NCBI GenBank assembly: GCA_028866015.1
Contig: JAGWIW010000005.1
Coordinates: 1 to 64,000 of the forward strand
DNA length: 64,000 bases
Direction: 5' to 3'
Origin: Betaproteobacteria bacterium
GTDB lineage: Bacteria > Pseudomonadota > Gammaproteobacteria > Burkholderiales > Ferrovaceae
The translations under genes were made by a program, and so were the position numbers. This document shows positions 42,432-51,937 of the stretch, piece by piece (the stretch's first letter is position 1; each line of letters starts with the position of its first letter). A model generated the notes under the pieces. It did not search any database and was not told the origin of the DNA. It was given only the letters and a program-made list of their open reading frames with translations.

Positions 42432-43712
42432 ATGAAATTTGCCGCCCTGACGCTTGCAGAAATGTCCACCCAGTTGTGGATGAAATTCCTCATCGTGGCG
42501 TTCCTGGCCTTCATCGTCGGGCTCGAATTCCGCGAATACCTGCTCTCCAAGAAAGAAGACCACCTTGCCATCGGTTCGGTGCGCACCTACACCTTCGTGG
42601 CCATCCTGGGTTTCGTCCTTTATGCCCTTGATCCCGGCTTTCGTCTGTTCATCGCCGGATTTCTGTTCCTGACGGTACTCTTTGCCGCTTTTTACCTGCG
42701 CAAAGTGGAAACAGGACAGGTGGGCATCCTGCAGCTGCTGATCGGCATGATTGTGTATACCTTCGGCCCCGTGATCCAGCTCATGCCGCTGTGGTTCCTC
42801 ATCCTGCTTTTTGTGGCGATCATTTTTGTCCTGAGCGCAAGGCCACTCACCCAGCGCGTGCTGGAACACATGGACCAGCAGGAGCTCATCACCCTGGCCA
42901 AGTTCCTGCTGCTGAGCGCGGTCATCCTGCCGCTTTTGCCGCAGGAAGTCCCCTACCCCGAAATTCCCGCCTCGCCCTTCAGCATATGGATGGCCGTGGT
43001 GATCATTTCCAGCATTTCCTACGCAGGCTATATCCTGCGGCGCTACGTGGTCCCCCGGCGCGGTTACCTGATCACCGGCATCGTGGGAGGGCTTTACTCC
43101 AGCACGGCCACCACTGTGGTGCTGGTGCGTGGAACCCGCAATGAAACCACTCCCAACCGCAGCGTGCAGGCGGCCGTGCTGGCGGCTTCCGGCATGATGT
43201 ACCTGCGACTGATGCTGCTGGTACTCGTGCTCAACCCGGCCTACCTGCCCTGGACCGGCTGGCCGATGGCCCTGTTTGGTATCGGGACCCTGGTGGTTTC
43301 CTACTATTTTGCACGCCTGGGAGAGCGGGAAACCCTCGATGCCAGCCCGCAGGTGGCTGACAACCCGCTGGCCTTCGGCACCGCCTTCCTGTTTGCCATC
43401 CTCTTCATCGTCATGCTGCTGCTCACCCGGGTCGTGGCCCAGCACTTCGGCAGCAGCGGCGTAAAAACCCTGGCGTTCGGGGTCGGGTTTACGGACATCG
43501 ATCCTTTCGTCATGTCCCTGCTGAAGGGGGCTTACCCCACGTTGACGGCACCGCAGCTCTCCGGAGCCTTGCTGGTGGCTGCCGGCAGCAATGATTTCCT
43601 GAAGGGTATTTATGCGCTGGTACTGGGCGGATGGCGAACCAACCGCTCCGTGGCCGGCGCTCTGTTCGTGCTGGGAGCGCTCACGCTCCTGTATGGCGTT
43701 TTCCTGTTCTAG
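42432..43712 (+). CDS. MgtC/DUF4010-family integral membrane protein
   Basis: A 426-residue protein with about 12 hydrophobic spans. The first ~140 residues resemble the MgtC/SapB domain (FIVGLEFREYLLSKKEDHLA, then VRTYTFVAILGFVLYAL). The rest is the DUF4010 domain, with YLITGIVGGLYSSTATTVVL (~206-225) and AGALFVLGALTLLYGVFLF at the end. No transport substrate has been established for the family. Its last 4 bp overlap the end of the convergent ROK kinase gene. Confidence 0.85.
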   Translation: MKFAALTLAEMSTQLWMKFLIVAFLAFIVGLEFREYLLSKKEDHLAIGSVRTYTFVAILGFVLYALDPGFRLFIAGFLFLTVLFAAFYLRKVETGQVGILQLLIGMIVYTFGPVIQLMPLWFLILLFVAIIFVLSARPLTQRVLEHMDQQELITLAKFLLLSAVILPLLPQEVPYPEIPASPFSIWMAVVIISSISYAGYILRRYVVPRRGYLITGIVGGLYSSTATTVVLVRGTRNETTPNRSVQAAVLAASGMMYLRLMLLVLVLNPAYLPWTGWPMALFGIGTLVVSYYFARLGERETLDASPQVADNPLAFGTAFLFAILFIVMLLLTRVVAQHFGSSGVKTLAFGVGFTDIDPFVMSLLKGAYPTLTAPQLSGALLVAAGSNDFLKGIYALVLGGWRTNRSVAGALFVLGALTLLYGVFLF

Positions 43713-44641
43713 GCAGGTTGCGCCAGCAGGGCTGCACCCAGCATGCCGGCCTGGTCCCGGGACGAGGATGGGCGTACGCGCACTTTGCCGCGCAGTGCGG
43801 GAATCAGCGCGGCATCGAGCGCCGGCGTGAAGTGGGGCTCGAGCAGGGACCAGGAGCGCGACAGTCCTCCCCCCACCACCACGTCTCCCACATCGACGAC
43901 TTTCAGGACGTGGGACAAGCCCAGCGCCAGGCGCTGGGCTGCCTGGTGGAACGCTTCCTGCGCCGCAGGGTCGCCCTGTTGTGCGCGTCCTGCAATGACT
44001 TCTGCTTCCAGGCGCAGCCCGCAGGACTGCTCGTAATGACCTGCTACACCGCGGGCAGAAGCGTACTGTTCGAGGCATCCCCGGTTGCCGCAACCACATG
44101 GCAGCCCGTCCGGCACCACGAGGAGATGCCCCACCTCCATGGCCACGCCGTGCTCCCCCGCATAGGGCCGGCCCTGCAGCACCAGGCCACCCCCAACGCC
44201 GGTTCCCAGCCCCAGATAGAGCAGCGCTTTTGAAGGCGTGGGCTGCAGGCAGTATTCCCCAAAGGCTGCCGCCAGCGCATCGTTTTCCAGCGTCACCGGC
44301 AAGCCAAATCGCTTTTCCAGGGGAGCTGCCAGATCCACGTTCCTGATCCCTGGCAGATTGGGTGAAAGAGACAGGATGCGGGTCGCGGGATCGATGAAGC
44401 CCGGAAAACCGATGCCCACGGCCCCTACTTCCGGCCGCTGCGCCAGCGCCGCGGCAATGGCCGATTCCAGCGACGCTTCAACGCGAGCCAGGGCCTCCTG
44501 CGCAGACACCGCCTCACACAACGCAGAAAACCCGGACGGGTACCGCGACTGCCACAGCGGCTGGCCCGCCTGTTCGAACACGCCGCAGCGCAGGTTGGTT
44601 CCACCCACGTCGATGCCCAGGCGCAAAGACATGCCCTTCAT
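43709..44641 (-). CDS. ROK-family sugar kinase (probable glucokinase/fructokinase)
   Basis: A 310-residue ROK kinase started at the ATG at 44641, whose ATGA overlaps the GH57 stop; an internal ATG at 44632 is equally possible. The phosphate-binding loop LGIDVGGTNLRCGVFE is at the N-terminus. A GHLLVVPDGLPCGCGNRGCLEQ-like zinc motif with three cysteines lies at ~165-185, and the ROK catalytic aspartate is in ENDALAAAFGE (~110). Its place at the end of a GH57-GH57 run suggests that it phosphorylates glucose freed from alpha-glucans. Fructose or N-acetyl-sugars cannot be excluded. Confidence 0.85.
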   Translation of the reverse strand: MKGMSLRLGIDVGGTNLRCGVFEQAGQPLWQSRYPSGFSALCEAVSAQEALARVEASLESAIAAALAQRPEVGAVGIGFPGFIDPATRILSLSPNLPGIRNVDLAAPLEKRFGLPVTLENDALAAAFGEYCLQPTPSKALLYLGLGTGVGGGLVLQGRPYAGEHGVAMEVGHLLVVPDGLPCGCGNRGCLEQYASARGVAGHYEQSCGLRLEAEVIAGRAQQGDPAAQEAFHQAAQRLALGLSHVLKVVDVGDVVVGGGLSRSWSLLEPHFTPALDAALIPALRGKVRVRPSSSRDQAGMLGAALLAQPA

Positions 44642-46641
44642 CCCATCCAAAGGCGGATGACCAGCGGGGAGGCAAGTCGCTCGCAGGGCCAGCGCAGGTG
44701 CAGCGTCACGGCCTGCATGATTTTCTCGAATCCGGCTTCCGACTGGGAGACGCTGAAACAGGGGGCAGAGCGCCAGCGCCCGGGCTGGTTTGCGGACAGG
44801 CGCAGGGTACCGCCCAGCACCTCGTCCCTCAGCACGATTTCCGTCAGATCACTTTCCTGCGGTTGTCCAAAACCACCCAGAATCTCTCCCTGCATTTCAA
44901 AACGCCCGGCCGGACCGTCGCAGCTGGGCATCGCCAGATTCAGTTCGACTTCAAAGTCACCCGCCGGCAGTTCTGCAAATTCGTAAGTGACGTTCAGGTT
45001 TTCCCCATCCAGCCCAATGCGTTTGACCAGCCCCCCCCCTTCAACGGCCTTGAATTGGAGCGAAGGTCCGGCATCTGGAGCAGCTTGCCCTTCGTAACGC
45101 ACAACCCGCGACTCGTCGCCCAGCACGATGCGATCAATGAACAGGGAACGGGGGAAGGGATCGAACACCAGGTCCTCGGGGCCGATGACCTGCTTGAAGC
45201 TCACGCGATCGTGCGGATTGGAGATGCCTTCTCCTTCGTGAGCGGTTTCGCGGTTGAGGATCACCTTGTGATGGTAATGTTCCCGCTGGCGCATGAGGGT
45301 GTCGCCAAAATTGTGCCCCAGGCGGTAATGGTCCAGTTCCCGGATGTCGGCCCGACCGTCGCTGCAAACCACGGCCTGCAGCACACCGTTCTGCACGAAA
45401 TATTCTGGATGTCCGTCCAGGTCGAGATCGACGCATTCGAATTCCGGACGGTGTGATGCCTTGTCCAGCATGCCTTCCAGTCGAATCAGGGCGGAGTAGA
45501 CCGCACGACGCAAATGCGGCAGATAAAGCCCGCCGAACAGGCCATGCCAGTAAGCGTCATTGGCCTGGGCTTCGTAAAGCGCATTGCGCATGTCGAGGGT
45601 ACGGCGCGCGTCCGAAAGTGAGGAAAATCTTGCCGACAGGCTGAGCATGCGCTTGTGCATCCAGTTCGACTCGGGATAGCGGCTCAGGAAATTGCGCCAG
45701 ATGCCGCCTCTCAGAAAGGGTTTGCCTTTGTCGTAGTGTCCGGTTTGGCGGGCCTCTTCCACCAGGCCGGCATAAATAGCCGACGCCTCGGCAGGCAGCG
45801 TCCACTCGTTCATTTCGATGTAGGACGTGGTGGGCAGGTACACCACGCCACGCGTGCGGTAAGCGGCATGGTAATCGCTGTAGCGCTGCGGTCGAACCAG
45901 CGGGGAATCCAGAACCCGCTGCACGAACTCTTCAAGCCAGCCTCGGGTATAGACCCAATCATAGGTTTCAGGCCAGATTCCGAATTTTTCGATGTCGTCA
46001 AAATACACGGCCGCACGACCTTCCCCCTCACCCGCCAGGGATTCCAGGTAGCGCACGGCGTCTATGGCGGGTGAAAAAGGCAGCCGGTAGCGCAACGCTT
46101 CCGAAATGGGGAAGATATCCAGCCGACGGCCATCCTCTTCCGTGCTGAAGTAACCGGACAACTCGTCTTCGCGCTTGCCAGCGCAAAGAAAATGGTAATC
46201 GTCCACGGTCACGTACCGGACGCCGCACGCAACCAGAGAGGGCACCACGCCGGAATCCCAGACCCGCTCGGTGAGCCACGCGCCACTCGGGCGCTGCCCG
46301 AAAACCTGCTCGAAGCGGGCCGACATCAGGTTGACCTGGCCAATGCGATCACGCACGGGGATGGCGGCCAGCACGGGCTCCGTGTAGCCGGCACAGAACA
46401 GCTCCACCTGCCCACGCGCCACCATGGTTTTCAGCAAGGCGATGTCATCCGGATAGCGTGTCAGCAAATCGTCCAGCAGCCACCCGCTGATGTGCAGGGA
46501 AAAATGAAAATCGGGAAACCGTTCCAGCAATTGCAGGAATGGGCGATAGCAGCGCCAGTGGGCATCGTCCAGGACTTCCCGGAAATTACCCACGGGCTGG
46601 TGTGCATGAACGCCGAACAGAAGGGATACCGGTTGGGGCAT
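44638..46641 (-). CDS. GH57 4-alpha-glucanotransferase/alpha-amylase-type enzyme
   Basis: A 667-residue family-57 glycoside hydrolase, close in length to archaeal 4-alpha-glucanotransferase (~660). Conserved regions: FGVHAHQPVGNF (region 1), VELFCAGYTEPVLAAIP (region 2), GAWLTERVWDSG with the likely nucleophile Glu (region 3, ~120) and TVDDYHFLCAG with the likely acid Asp (region 4, ~145). The C-terminal ~280 residues match the beta-sandwich DUF1925/DUF1926 domains. It probably transfers or trims maltodextrins. It is 6 bp from the second GH57 gene and overlaps the ROK gene. Confidence 0.9.
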   Translation of the reverse strand: MPQPVSLLFGVHAHQPVGNFREVLDDAHWRCYRPFLQLLERFPDFHFSLHISGWLLDDLLTRYPDDIALLKTMVARGQVELFCAGYTEPVLAAIPVRDRIGQVNLMSARFEQVFGQRPSGAWLTERVWDSGVVPSLVACGVRYVTVDDYHFLCAGKREDELSGYFSTEEDGRRLDIFPISEALRYRLPFSPAIDAVRYLESLAGEGEGRAAVYFDDIEKFGIWPETYDWVYTRGWLEEFVQRVLDSPLVRPQRYSDYHAAYRTRGVVYLPTTSYIEMNEWTLPAEASAIYAGLVEEARQTGHYDKGKPFLRGGIWRNFLSRYPESNWMHKRMLSLSARFSSLSDARRTLDMRNALYEAQANDAYWHGLFGGLYLPHLRRAVYSALIRLEGMLDKASHRPEFECVDLDLDGHPEYFVQNGVLQAVVCSDGRADIRELDHYRLGHNFGDTLMRQREHYHHKVILNRETAHEGEGISNPHDRVSFKQVIGPEDLVFDPFPRSLFIDRIVLGDESRVVRYEGQAAPDAGPSLQFKAVEGGGLVKRIGLDGENLNVTYEFAELPAGDFEVELNLAMPSCDGPAGRFEMQGEILGGFGQPQESDLTEIVLRDEVLGGTLRLSANQPGRWRSAPCFSVSQSEAGFEKIMQAVTLHLRWPCERLASPLVIRLWMG

Positions 46642-46647
46642 GGGCAG

Positions 46648-48360
46648 TCACTCCGAGCCGCGCCGCATGGCGCCGCCTGCATCTGGGGCCTGGCTGCCGG
46701 CGCTGAGCGGCTGGTGAACCACGGCAGGCACAGGCAGTTTGAGCAAGTGATAAAGGTTGGCCAGGTTGAGTCGATAGAGGCGATCAAAAGCACGCACGCT
46801 GTCCGCCGCGTTGTAATCGCCAAACCACCAGAACCAGTCAGACCCTTCGCAGATGCTGAGCTGGCGTGTGGCCTGGGCATATTCCGTTTCGTTGAGTCGC
46901 CCCTGGGCGATTGCTTCGTCGTAACGCTGCTTTGCTTCCACCAGCAGGTCCCAGGCTGCGTTCTTGTCCGGGTTACCGATCCAGGTGCTGAAGGTGCCGT
47001 ACACCCAGCTTCCCGCCACCAGCGTCTCCAGCGTGGCGGGCGTTTCCTGGCGTTGTTCGCCGCGCAAGGCAACCCCTGAAAACGTGTCTGGCACGATGAA
47101 TGAGTGGCCGGCCAGCGCCTCGTAGAGGGCACCCAAAAAATAGTAACCGTTGTACGGGTAGTACTCCCAGGCGTTTTCGCCATCCAGAATGACGGTGACC
47201 ACCGGATCCGCATCAGCCCGGGTGCTTTGGTAGAGATGTTCCAGGTTCTGGATGAAATCGTTCACCGCATCACGGCTATGCCATTTGGCGTACTCGAAAC
47301 CAATGCGGTCGGAAAGGGTGTCATCACGGAAAAAGCACAGCATGCCGCCATGGGTGGTTGCATAGCGGTAGGGCTGGTAGAGATATTCTGTGCGTTCCGG
47401 CAGTGGCAGGCCGTTGCGCGACAGGCTGTTGGCCAGCACGTTTTCTCCAGTGGCGATCCAGGTGCATCCATAGCCTGCCATCACGTCCAGTGCCGCGCCC
47501 GAAACGCTGCCTTCTGCAGGCCAAAGGCCACGCGGCGGCTTTCCGAAAACATGCGCATGGTGCGAAATCCCCGAGGCCACCTGCGCTTCCGCCCGCTCCC
47601 TTCCGCCAGGATAGGCGGCTGACGCAGGCAGCGTGATGTCCGGCAACGCCTCGCGTGCCGAGGAGAAATCAATCATGAGGGGGAGGATGGGATGATGGTG
47701 CGGCGTGGCGGACAGTTCCACCTGGCCCCGCTCCTGCAATGCCCGGTATCGCGGCAGGATGCCTGCCACCAGCTCTCCGATGCAACGAAAAAGCGTCAGG
47801 CGGTCTTCTGCCGAGAAGCTGCTGCCCTGGGCCATGAGGCGCTGGATGAAGGCATCCGCCCTGCGCACGCTTTCGCCGATCCAGGCCAGGTGATACCACA
47901 CCAGCAGGTCACACAGAAACTGTGAGGAAAGATATGCCGTCAACCCGGGGTCGTCGGCCTGCAGGTGGGTGTAGGTCTGGTACAGGCGCAGGTAAGCCGG
48001 AAAGGGCTCGATCATCTTGGAGTAATTGCAACGGAAGCAAGCAGCCATCGCCTCCTGCCGCAGCGCCTCATCCAGGTCATCGAGCGATTCGGCCTGGAGC
48101 AGTGCCAGCAGCGGATCGCGCACCGTACCGGTGGCAAATTGGCGGGTGTAGTCCTCCAGCTGGTCCACCAGGGAGGGCGCGAAGTTCACCACGCAGGCCA
48201 ATCCGGGATTGTTCTCCAGGTGCCAGGCCATGTCGGTGTAGTCCTTGGTTGCGTGAAGATACGTCCAAGGCAGCTCAAATCGCCCATCAAGGGCATTCCG
48301 GTAGTCAGGCTGGTGCATATGCCAGCACAGCACCAGACGGAGTTTTCTCGTGGCTGTCAT
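46648..48360 (-). CDS. GH57 family glycoside hydrolase
   Basis: A 570-residue family-57 enzyme different from its neighbour. It has LCWHMHQPDYRN at residues ~11-22, SATPHHHPILPL (~230), GLWPAEGSVSGAALDV with the probable nucleophile Glu (~285), and VILDGENAWEYYPYNG with the probable acid Asp (~390). It lacks the DUF1925/1926 C-terminus. Relatives are annotated alpha-amylase, alpha-mannosidase-like or amylopullulanase; the specificity is not determined. It follows glgC by 17 bp, so it most likely acts on glycogen or maltodextrins. Confidence 0.9.
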   Translation of the reverse strand: MTATRKLRLVLCWHMHQPDYRNALDGRFELPWTYLHATKDYTDMAWHLENNPGLACVVNFAPSLVDQLEDYTRQFATGTVRDPLLALLQAESLDDLDEALRQEAMAACFRCNYSKMIEPFPAYLRLYQTYTHLQADDPGLTAYLSSQFLCDLLVWYHLAWIGESVRRADAFIQRLMAQGSSFSAEDRLTLFRCIGELVAGILPRYRALQERGQVELSATPHHHPILPLMIDFSSAREALPDITLPASAAYPGGRERAEAQVASGISHHAHVFGKPPRGLWPAEGSVSGAALDVMAGYGCTWIATGENVLANSLSRNGLPLPERTEYLYQPYRYATTHGGMLCFFRDDTLSDRIGFEYAKWHSRDAVNDFIQNLEHLYQSTRADADPVVTVILDGENAWEYYPYNGYYFLGALYEALAGHSFIVPDTFSGVALRGEQRQETPATLETLVAGSWVYGTFSTWIGNPDKNAAWDLLVEAKQRYDEAIAQGRLNETEYAQATRQLSICEGSDWFWWFGDYNAADSVRAFDRLYRLNLANLYHLLKLPVPAVVHQPLSAGSQAPDAGGAMRRGSE

Positions 48361-48377
48361 CGCGACTGAATAGGCGA

Positions 48378-49658
48378 TCAGGTGGGGTAGCGGCTTTGGT
48401 TGAGCATGTCCGGTGTGATGAGGGTGACGCCCTTCTCCGACACATAAAAACGCTTGCGGTCTTCCTCCGGATTGAAGCCTACCTTCAGGCCACTGGGAAT
48501 TACGCAGGCACGATCCACGATCACGCGCCGCAGCGCCACGTTTTCGCCGATACGCACGTTGGGCAGGATCACGCTGTCTTCCACCATGCTGCGCGCATTG
48601 ACATGAACATCGAAAAAGAGGACGGAGCGCTTCACCTTGGCGCCGCTCACGATGTCACCGCCCGAAACCAGGGAATCAATGGCGCAACCGCGCCGATCGT
48701 CGTCATCGAACACGAACTTGGCCGGGGGAAATTGCTCCTGATAGGTCCAGATGGGCCAGTTTTTGTCATAGAGATTGAGATCAGGCACCACCTTGGTCAT
48801 TTCCATGTTGGCTTCCCAGTAGGCATCGATGGTGCCCACGTCACGCCAATAGGGGGCAATGCCCGACGAACCCACGCAGCTTTCCTCGAAGCGGTGGGCA
48901 TAGACCCGGTGGCGCGGCACCAGCCAGGGAATGATGTCCTGTCCAAAGTCGTGCTTGGAGTCAGGGTCGCGCGCGTCGCGCGCGAGCTGCTCGTAGAGAA
49001 AATCCGTGCTGAAGACGTAAATGCCCATGCTGGCCAGGGCGTTGTTGGGTGAGTCCGGCAATGGCGTCGGACATTCGGGCTTTTCGTGGAAAGCCAGGAT
49101 GCGGTTGGAATGGTCCACGGTCATGACGCCGAAGGAACGGGCTTCGGCAACCGGCACCGTCACGCAGGCGATGGTCATGTCGGCCTGGGCACCCACGTGC
49201 GCCGCCAGCATACGCCCGTAATCCATCTTGTAGATGTGATCCCCGGCCAGGATGATCACGTGCTCCGGGTCATGGGAGCGCAGGATGTCGATATTTTGAA
49301 ACACGGCATCGGCCGTACCCTTATACCATTCCTCCTGCAGGCGCTGCTGGGCCGGCAGCAGCTCCACGAACTCGTTAAACTCGCCGCGCATGAAACTCCA
49401 GCCATGCTGGATATGCTGGATCAGGCTGTGCGCCTTATACTGGGTGACGACACCAATGCGCCGGATGCCTGAATTGATGCAGTTGGAAAGGGGGAAATCG
49501 ATGATCCTGAATTTTCCACCGAACTGGAGTGCGGGTTTGGCCCGCCACTTGGTGAGATCCTGCAGGCGGGAGCCGCGGCCACCGGCCAGGATGAGCGCCA
49601 TTGAATTCTTGGTCAAGACGCTGATGAACCGATCTGATGCGACATCCCGGGGAAACAT
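48378..49658 (-). CDS. glgC: Glucose-1-phosphate adenylyltransferase
   Basis: A 426-residue ADP-glucose pyrophosphorylase, the committed step of bacterial glycogen synthesis. It has [20 protein letters not shown] near residue 20, [20 protein letters not shown], a [12 protein letters not shown] motif (~150), EKPECPTP (~215) and a C-terminal left-handed beta-helix with hexapeptide-like repeats ([20 protein letters not shown]). The start has GGAG 6 nt upstream. It is first in the leftward part of the cluster and divergent from glgB. Confidence 0.96.
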   Translation of the reverse strand: MFPRDVASDRFISVLTKNSMALILAGGRGSRLQDLTKWRAKPALQFGGKFRIIDFPLSNCINSGIRRIGVVTQYKAHSLIQHIQHGWSFMRGEFNEFVELLPAQQRLQEEWYKGTADAVFQNIDILRSHDPEHVIILAGDHIYKMDYGRMLAAHVGAQADMTIACVTVPVAEARSFGVMTVDHSNRILAFHEKPECPTPLPDSPNNALASMGIYVFSTDFLYEQLARDARDPDSKHDFGQDIIPWLVPRHRVYAHRFEESCVGSSGIAPYWRDVGTIDAYWEANMEMTKVVPDLNLYDKNWPIWTYQEQFPPAKFVFDDDDRRGCAIDSLVSGGDIVSGAKVKRSVLFFDVHVNARSMVEDSVILPNVRIGENVALRRVIVDRACVIPSGLKVGFNPEEDRKRFYVSEKGVTLITPDMLNQSRYPT

Positions 49659-49713
49659 TCCATGCTCCTAGATTGTGCGGTGTACGGCAGATGCAGCGTT
49701 CTTTTTTTTAGCC

Positions 49714-49721
49714 ATTATAAT
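49714..49721. promoter_or_regulatory. Overlapping divergent -10 boxes between glgC and glgB
   Basis: The octamer ATTATAAT contains TATAAT on the plus strand (49716-49721) and TATAAT on the minus strand (49714-49719). Predicted starts are near 49728 for glgB (34-nt leader) and near 49707 for glgC (about 49-nt leader). Neither has a good -35 at 16-18 bp, so an activator may be needed. A run of eight T (49702-49709) lies upstream on the glgB side. Confidence 0.5.
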
Positions 49722-49761
49722 TGATTTCACCTCCCGGTCACGGCGACACCTCACTTTATCC

Positions 49762-51936
49762 ATGAAAAAATCTTCCGCCGATCCCCTCCTGCAAGCCGCA
49801 CTGGATGCGCGTCTTCATGATCCATTCACTTTTCTGGGACTGCACCCCAAAGGCCAGGGCTGGGAACTGCGCCTGCTGTTGCCCAGGGCTACGCGCGTGG
49901 AGGTGTTCACCGGACAGTGGGAGCCGGTGCCACGGCTGCATGATCAGGGATTTTTTGTATGGAATGGTTACAAGGCTCCCCCCCGTCCCGTCCGCCTGCG
50001 CTTTGAACAGGATGGCCAATCCATTGAAACCTGGGACGCCTACCAGTTCGGCCCCATCCTGAGTGACCACGACCTCTACCTGTTCAACGAAGGCCGTCTG
50101 CTGCAGAACTACCGCATGTTGGGCGCCCATCCGCTGAGCCATGAAGGCATCCAGGGGGTGCGCTTTGCCGTATGGGCTCCCAATGCCGAGCGCGTGAGCG
50201 TGGTGGGTGATTTCAACCACTGGGACGGCCGCCAGCACCCCATGCGCAGCCGCGGCTCAAGCGGCGTGTGGGAACTGTTCATACCCGGCATCCGCGCGGG
50301 CAACTTATATAAATTTGAAATACGCAACCGGCATCATGGCGGCATCATGGTCAAGACAGACCCTTTCGGATTCGCATTCGAAATGCGGCCCGGCACCGCC
50401 GCGAAAATCTGCGACCGCAGCCGCTATGAGTGGAATGACGGTGCGTGGATGGACGCGCGCGCCCGCAATGACTGGCTGCATGAGCCCATGAACGTGTACG
50501 AAGTTCACCTGGGTTCCTGGAAGCCGCTGCCGGGCAAGGCCTTCCCCAATTTCCGGGACATGGCCAAAGACCTGTTGCCTTACGTGCGCGACATGGGCTT
50601 CACGCATCTGGAACTGCTGCCGGTGAGCGAACACCCCCTGGATGAGTCCTGGGGCTACCAGACCACCGGGTATTTCGGCGTCACAAGTCGTTACGGCTCG
50701 CCCGACGATTTCCGGTATTTTATAGACCAGTGCCACCAGGCCGGCATCGGTGTCATCCTCGACTGGGTGCCCGGCCATTTTCCCAAGGATGATTTTGCAC
50801 TCGCCCGCTTCGATGGCAGCGCCCTCTATGAACATGAAGACCCGCGACTGGGCGAACACCAGGACTGGGGCACCTACATTTTCAATTATGGCCGCAGCGA
50901 GGTGCGTGGATTCCTGCTGGGGAACGCCCACTTCTGGCTGTCGGAGTTCCATCTGGACGGCCTGCGCGTGGATGCCGTGGCTTCCATGCTCTACCTCGAT
51001 TACTCCCGCAAGCCCGGTGAATGGCTGCCCAACGCCTACGGCGGGCGGGAAAACCTGGACGCGCTGGCTTTCCTGCGTGACGTGAACGTGATGGTTCATG
51101 AACAATTTCCGGGAGCGCTGACCGTGGCTGAAGAATCCACGGCCTGGCCCATGGTGTCCCGTCCGGTCTACCTGGGCGGACTCGGGTTTTCCATGAAGTG
51201 GAACATGGGCTGGATGAACGACACGCTGCGTTACTTTTCACGCGACCCCATTTTCCGCCGCCACCACCACCACGACCTCACTTTTGGCCAGCTCTACGCC
51301 TACAGCGAAAATTTCGTGCTGCCGTTTTCGCACGACGAAGTGGTGCACGGCAAGAAATCCCTGCTCGACAAGATGCCCGGGGACGTCTGGCAGCGCTTTG
51401 CCAACCTGCGCCTGCTGTTGTGCTATCAACTGACCTATCCCGGCAAGAAGCTCAACTTCATGGGCAATGAATTTGGCCAGGGCGGCGAATGGCAGGTCAA
51501 ATCAGGTCTCGACTGGAAGCTGCTGGAAACCCACTGGCATCAGGGCGTACAAAAGCTCTGCCGTGACCTCAATCACCTCTACCAGAACCGACCCGAACTG
51601 CACGACCTGGACTTCGAGCCTGCCGGCTTTTCCTGGCTCGACTGCGATGATGCCGACCAATCCGTGCTCAGCTACCTGCGCATCGCACGGGACGGACGCA
51701 GGCTCCTGGTGGCGCTCAACCTCACGCCTGTACCGCGCCTGGATTACCGCCTGGGTCTGCCTGAAGCCGGCTGCTGGCGCGAACTCATCAACACGGATTC
51801 GACCTTTTACGGAGGGGGTGACCTCGGCAATGGCAGCATGCCGCTGTCCACTCGCCTCCAGCCCTGGAACGGCGCGCCCTGCTCCCTTTCATTGACCCTT
51901 CCGCCTCTTGCCGGCCTCATCCTGGAGTCCTGCTGA
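49762..51936 (+). CDS. glgB: 1,4-alpha-glucan branching enzyme
   Basis: A 724-residue GH13 enzyme, started at the ATG at 49762. An N1 domain ([13 protein letters not shown]) and a CBM48 domain ([20 protein letters not shown], ~135) precede the barrel. Catalytic residues: nucleophile Asp in [16 protein letters not shown] (~410), acid Glu in VAEESTAWP (~463), and the transition-state Asp in [12 protein letters not shown] (~530). It introduces alpha-1,6 branches. pgi follows one base after its stop. Confidence 0.97.
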   Translation: MKKSSADPLLQAALDARLHDPFTFLGLHPKGQGWELRLLLPRATRVEVFTGQWEPVPRLHDQGFFVWNGYKAPPRPVRLRFEQDGQSIETWDAYQFGPILSDHDLYLFNEGRLLQNYRMLGAHPLSHEGIQGVRFAVWAPNAERVSVVGDFNHWDGRQHPMRSRGSSGVWELFIPGIRAGNLYKFEIRNRHHGGIMVKTDPFGFAFEMRPGTAAKICDRSRYEWNDGAWMDARARNDWLHEPMNVYEVHLGSWKPLPGKAFPNFRDMAKDLLPYVRDMGFTHLELLPVSEHPLDESWGYQTTGYFGVTSRYGSPDDFRYFIDQCHQAGIGVILDWVPGHFPKDDFALARFDGSALYEHEDPRLGEHQDWGTYIFNYGRSEVRGFLLGNAHFWLSEFHLDGLRVDAVASMLYLDYSRKPGEWLPNAYGGRENLDALAFLRDVNVMVHEQFPGALTVAEESTAWPMVSRPVYLGGLGFSMKWNMGWMNDTLRYFSRDPIFRRHHHHDLTFGQLYAYSENFVLPFSHDEVVHGKKSLLDKMPGDVWQRFANLRLLLCYQLTYPGKKLNFMGNEFGQGGEWQVKSGLDWKLLETHWHQGVQKLCRDLNHLYQNRPELHDLDFEPAGFSWLDCDDADQSVLSYLRIARDGRRLLVALNLTPVPRLDYRLGLPEAGCWRELINTDSTFYGGGDLGNGSMPLSTRLQPWNGAPCSLSLTLPPLAGLILESC

Positions 51937-51937
51937 C

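Noticed and set aside
42297-44099. A 600-codon minus-strand open frame opposite the DUF4010 gene
   Set aside because: The membrane protein on the plus strand has clear spans; the antisense frame is low-complexity and rich in His, Gln and Gly.
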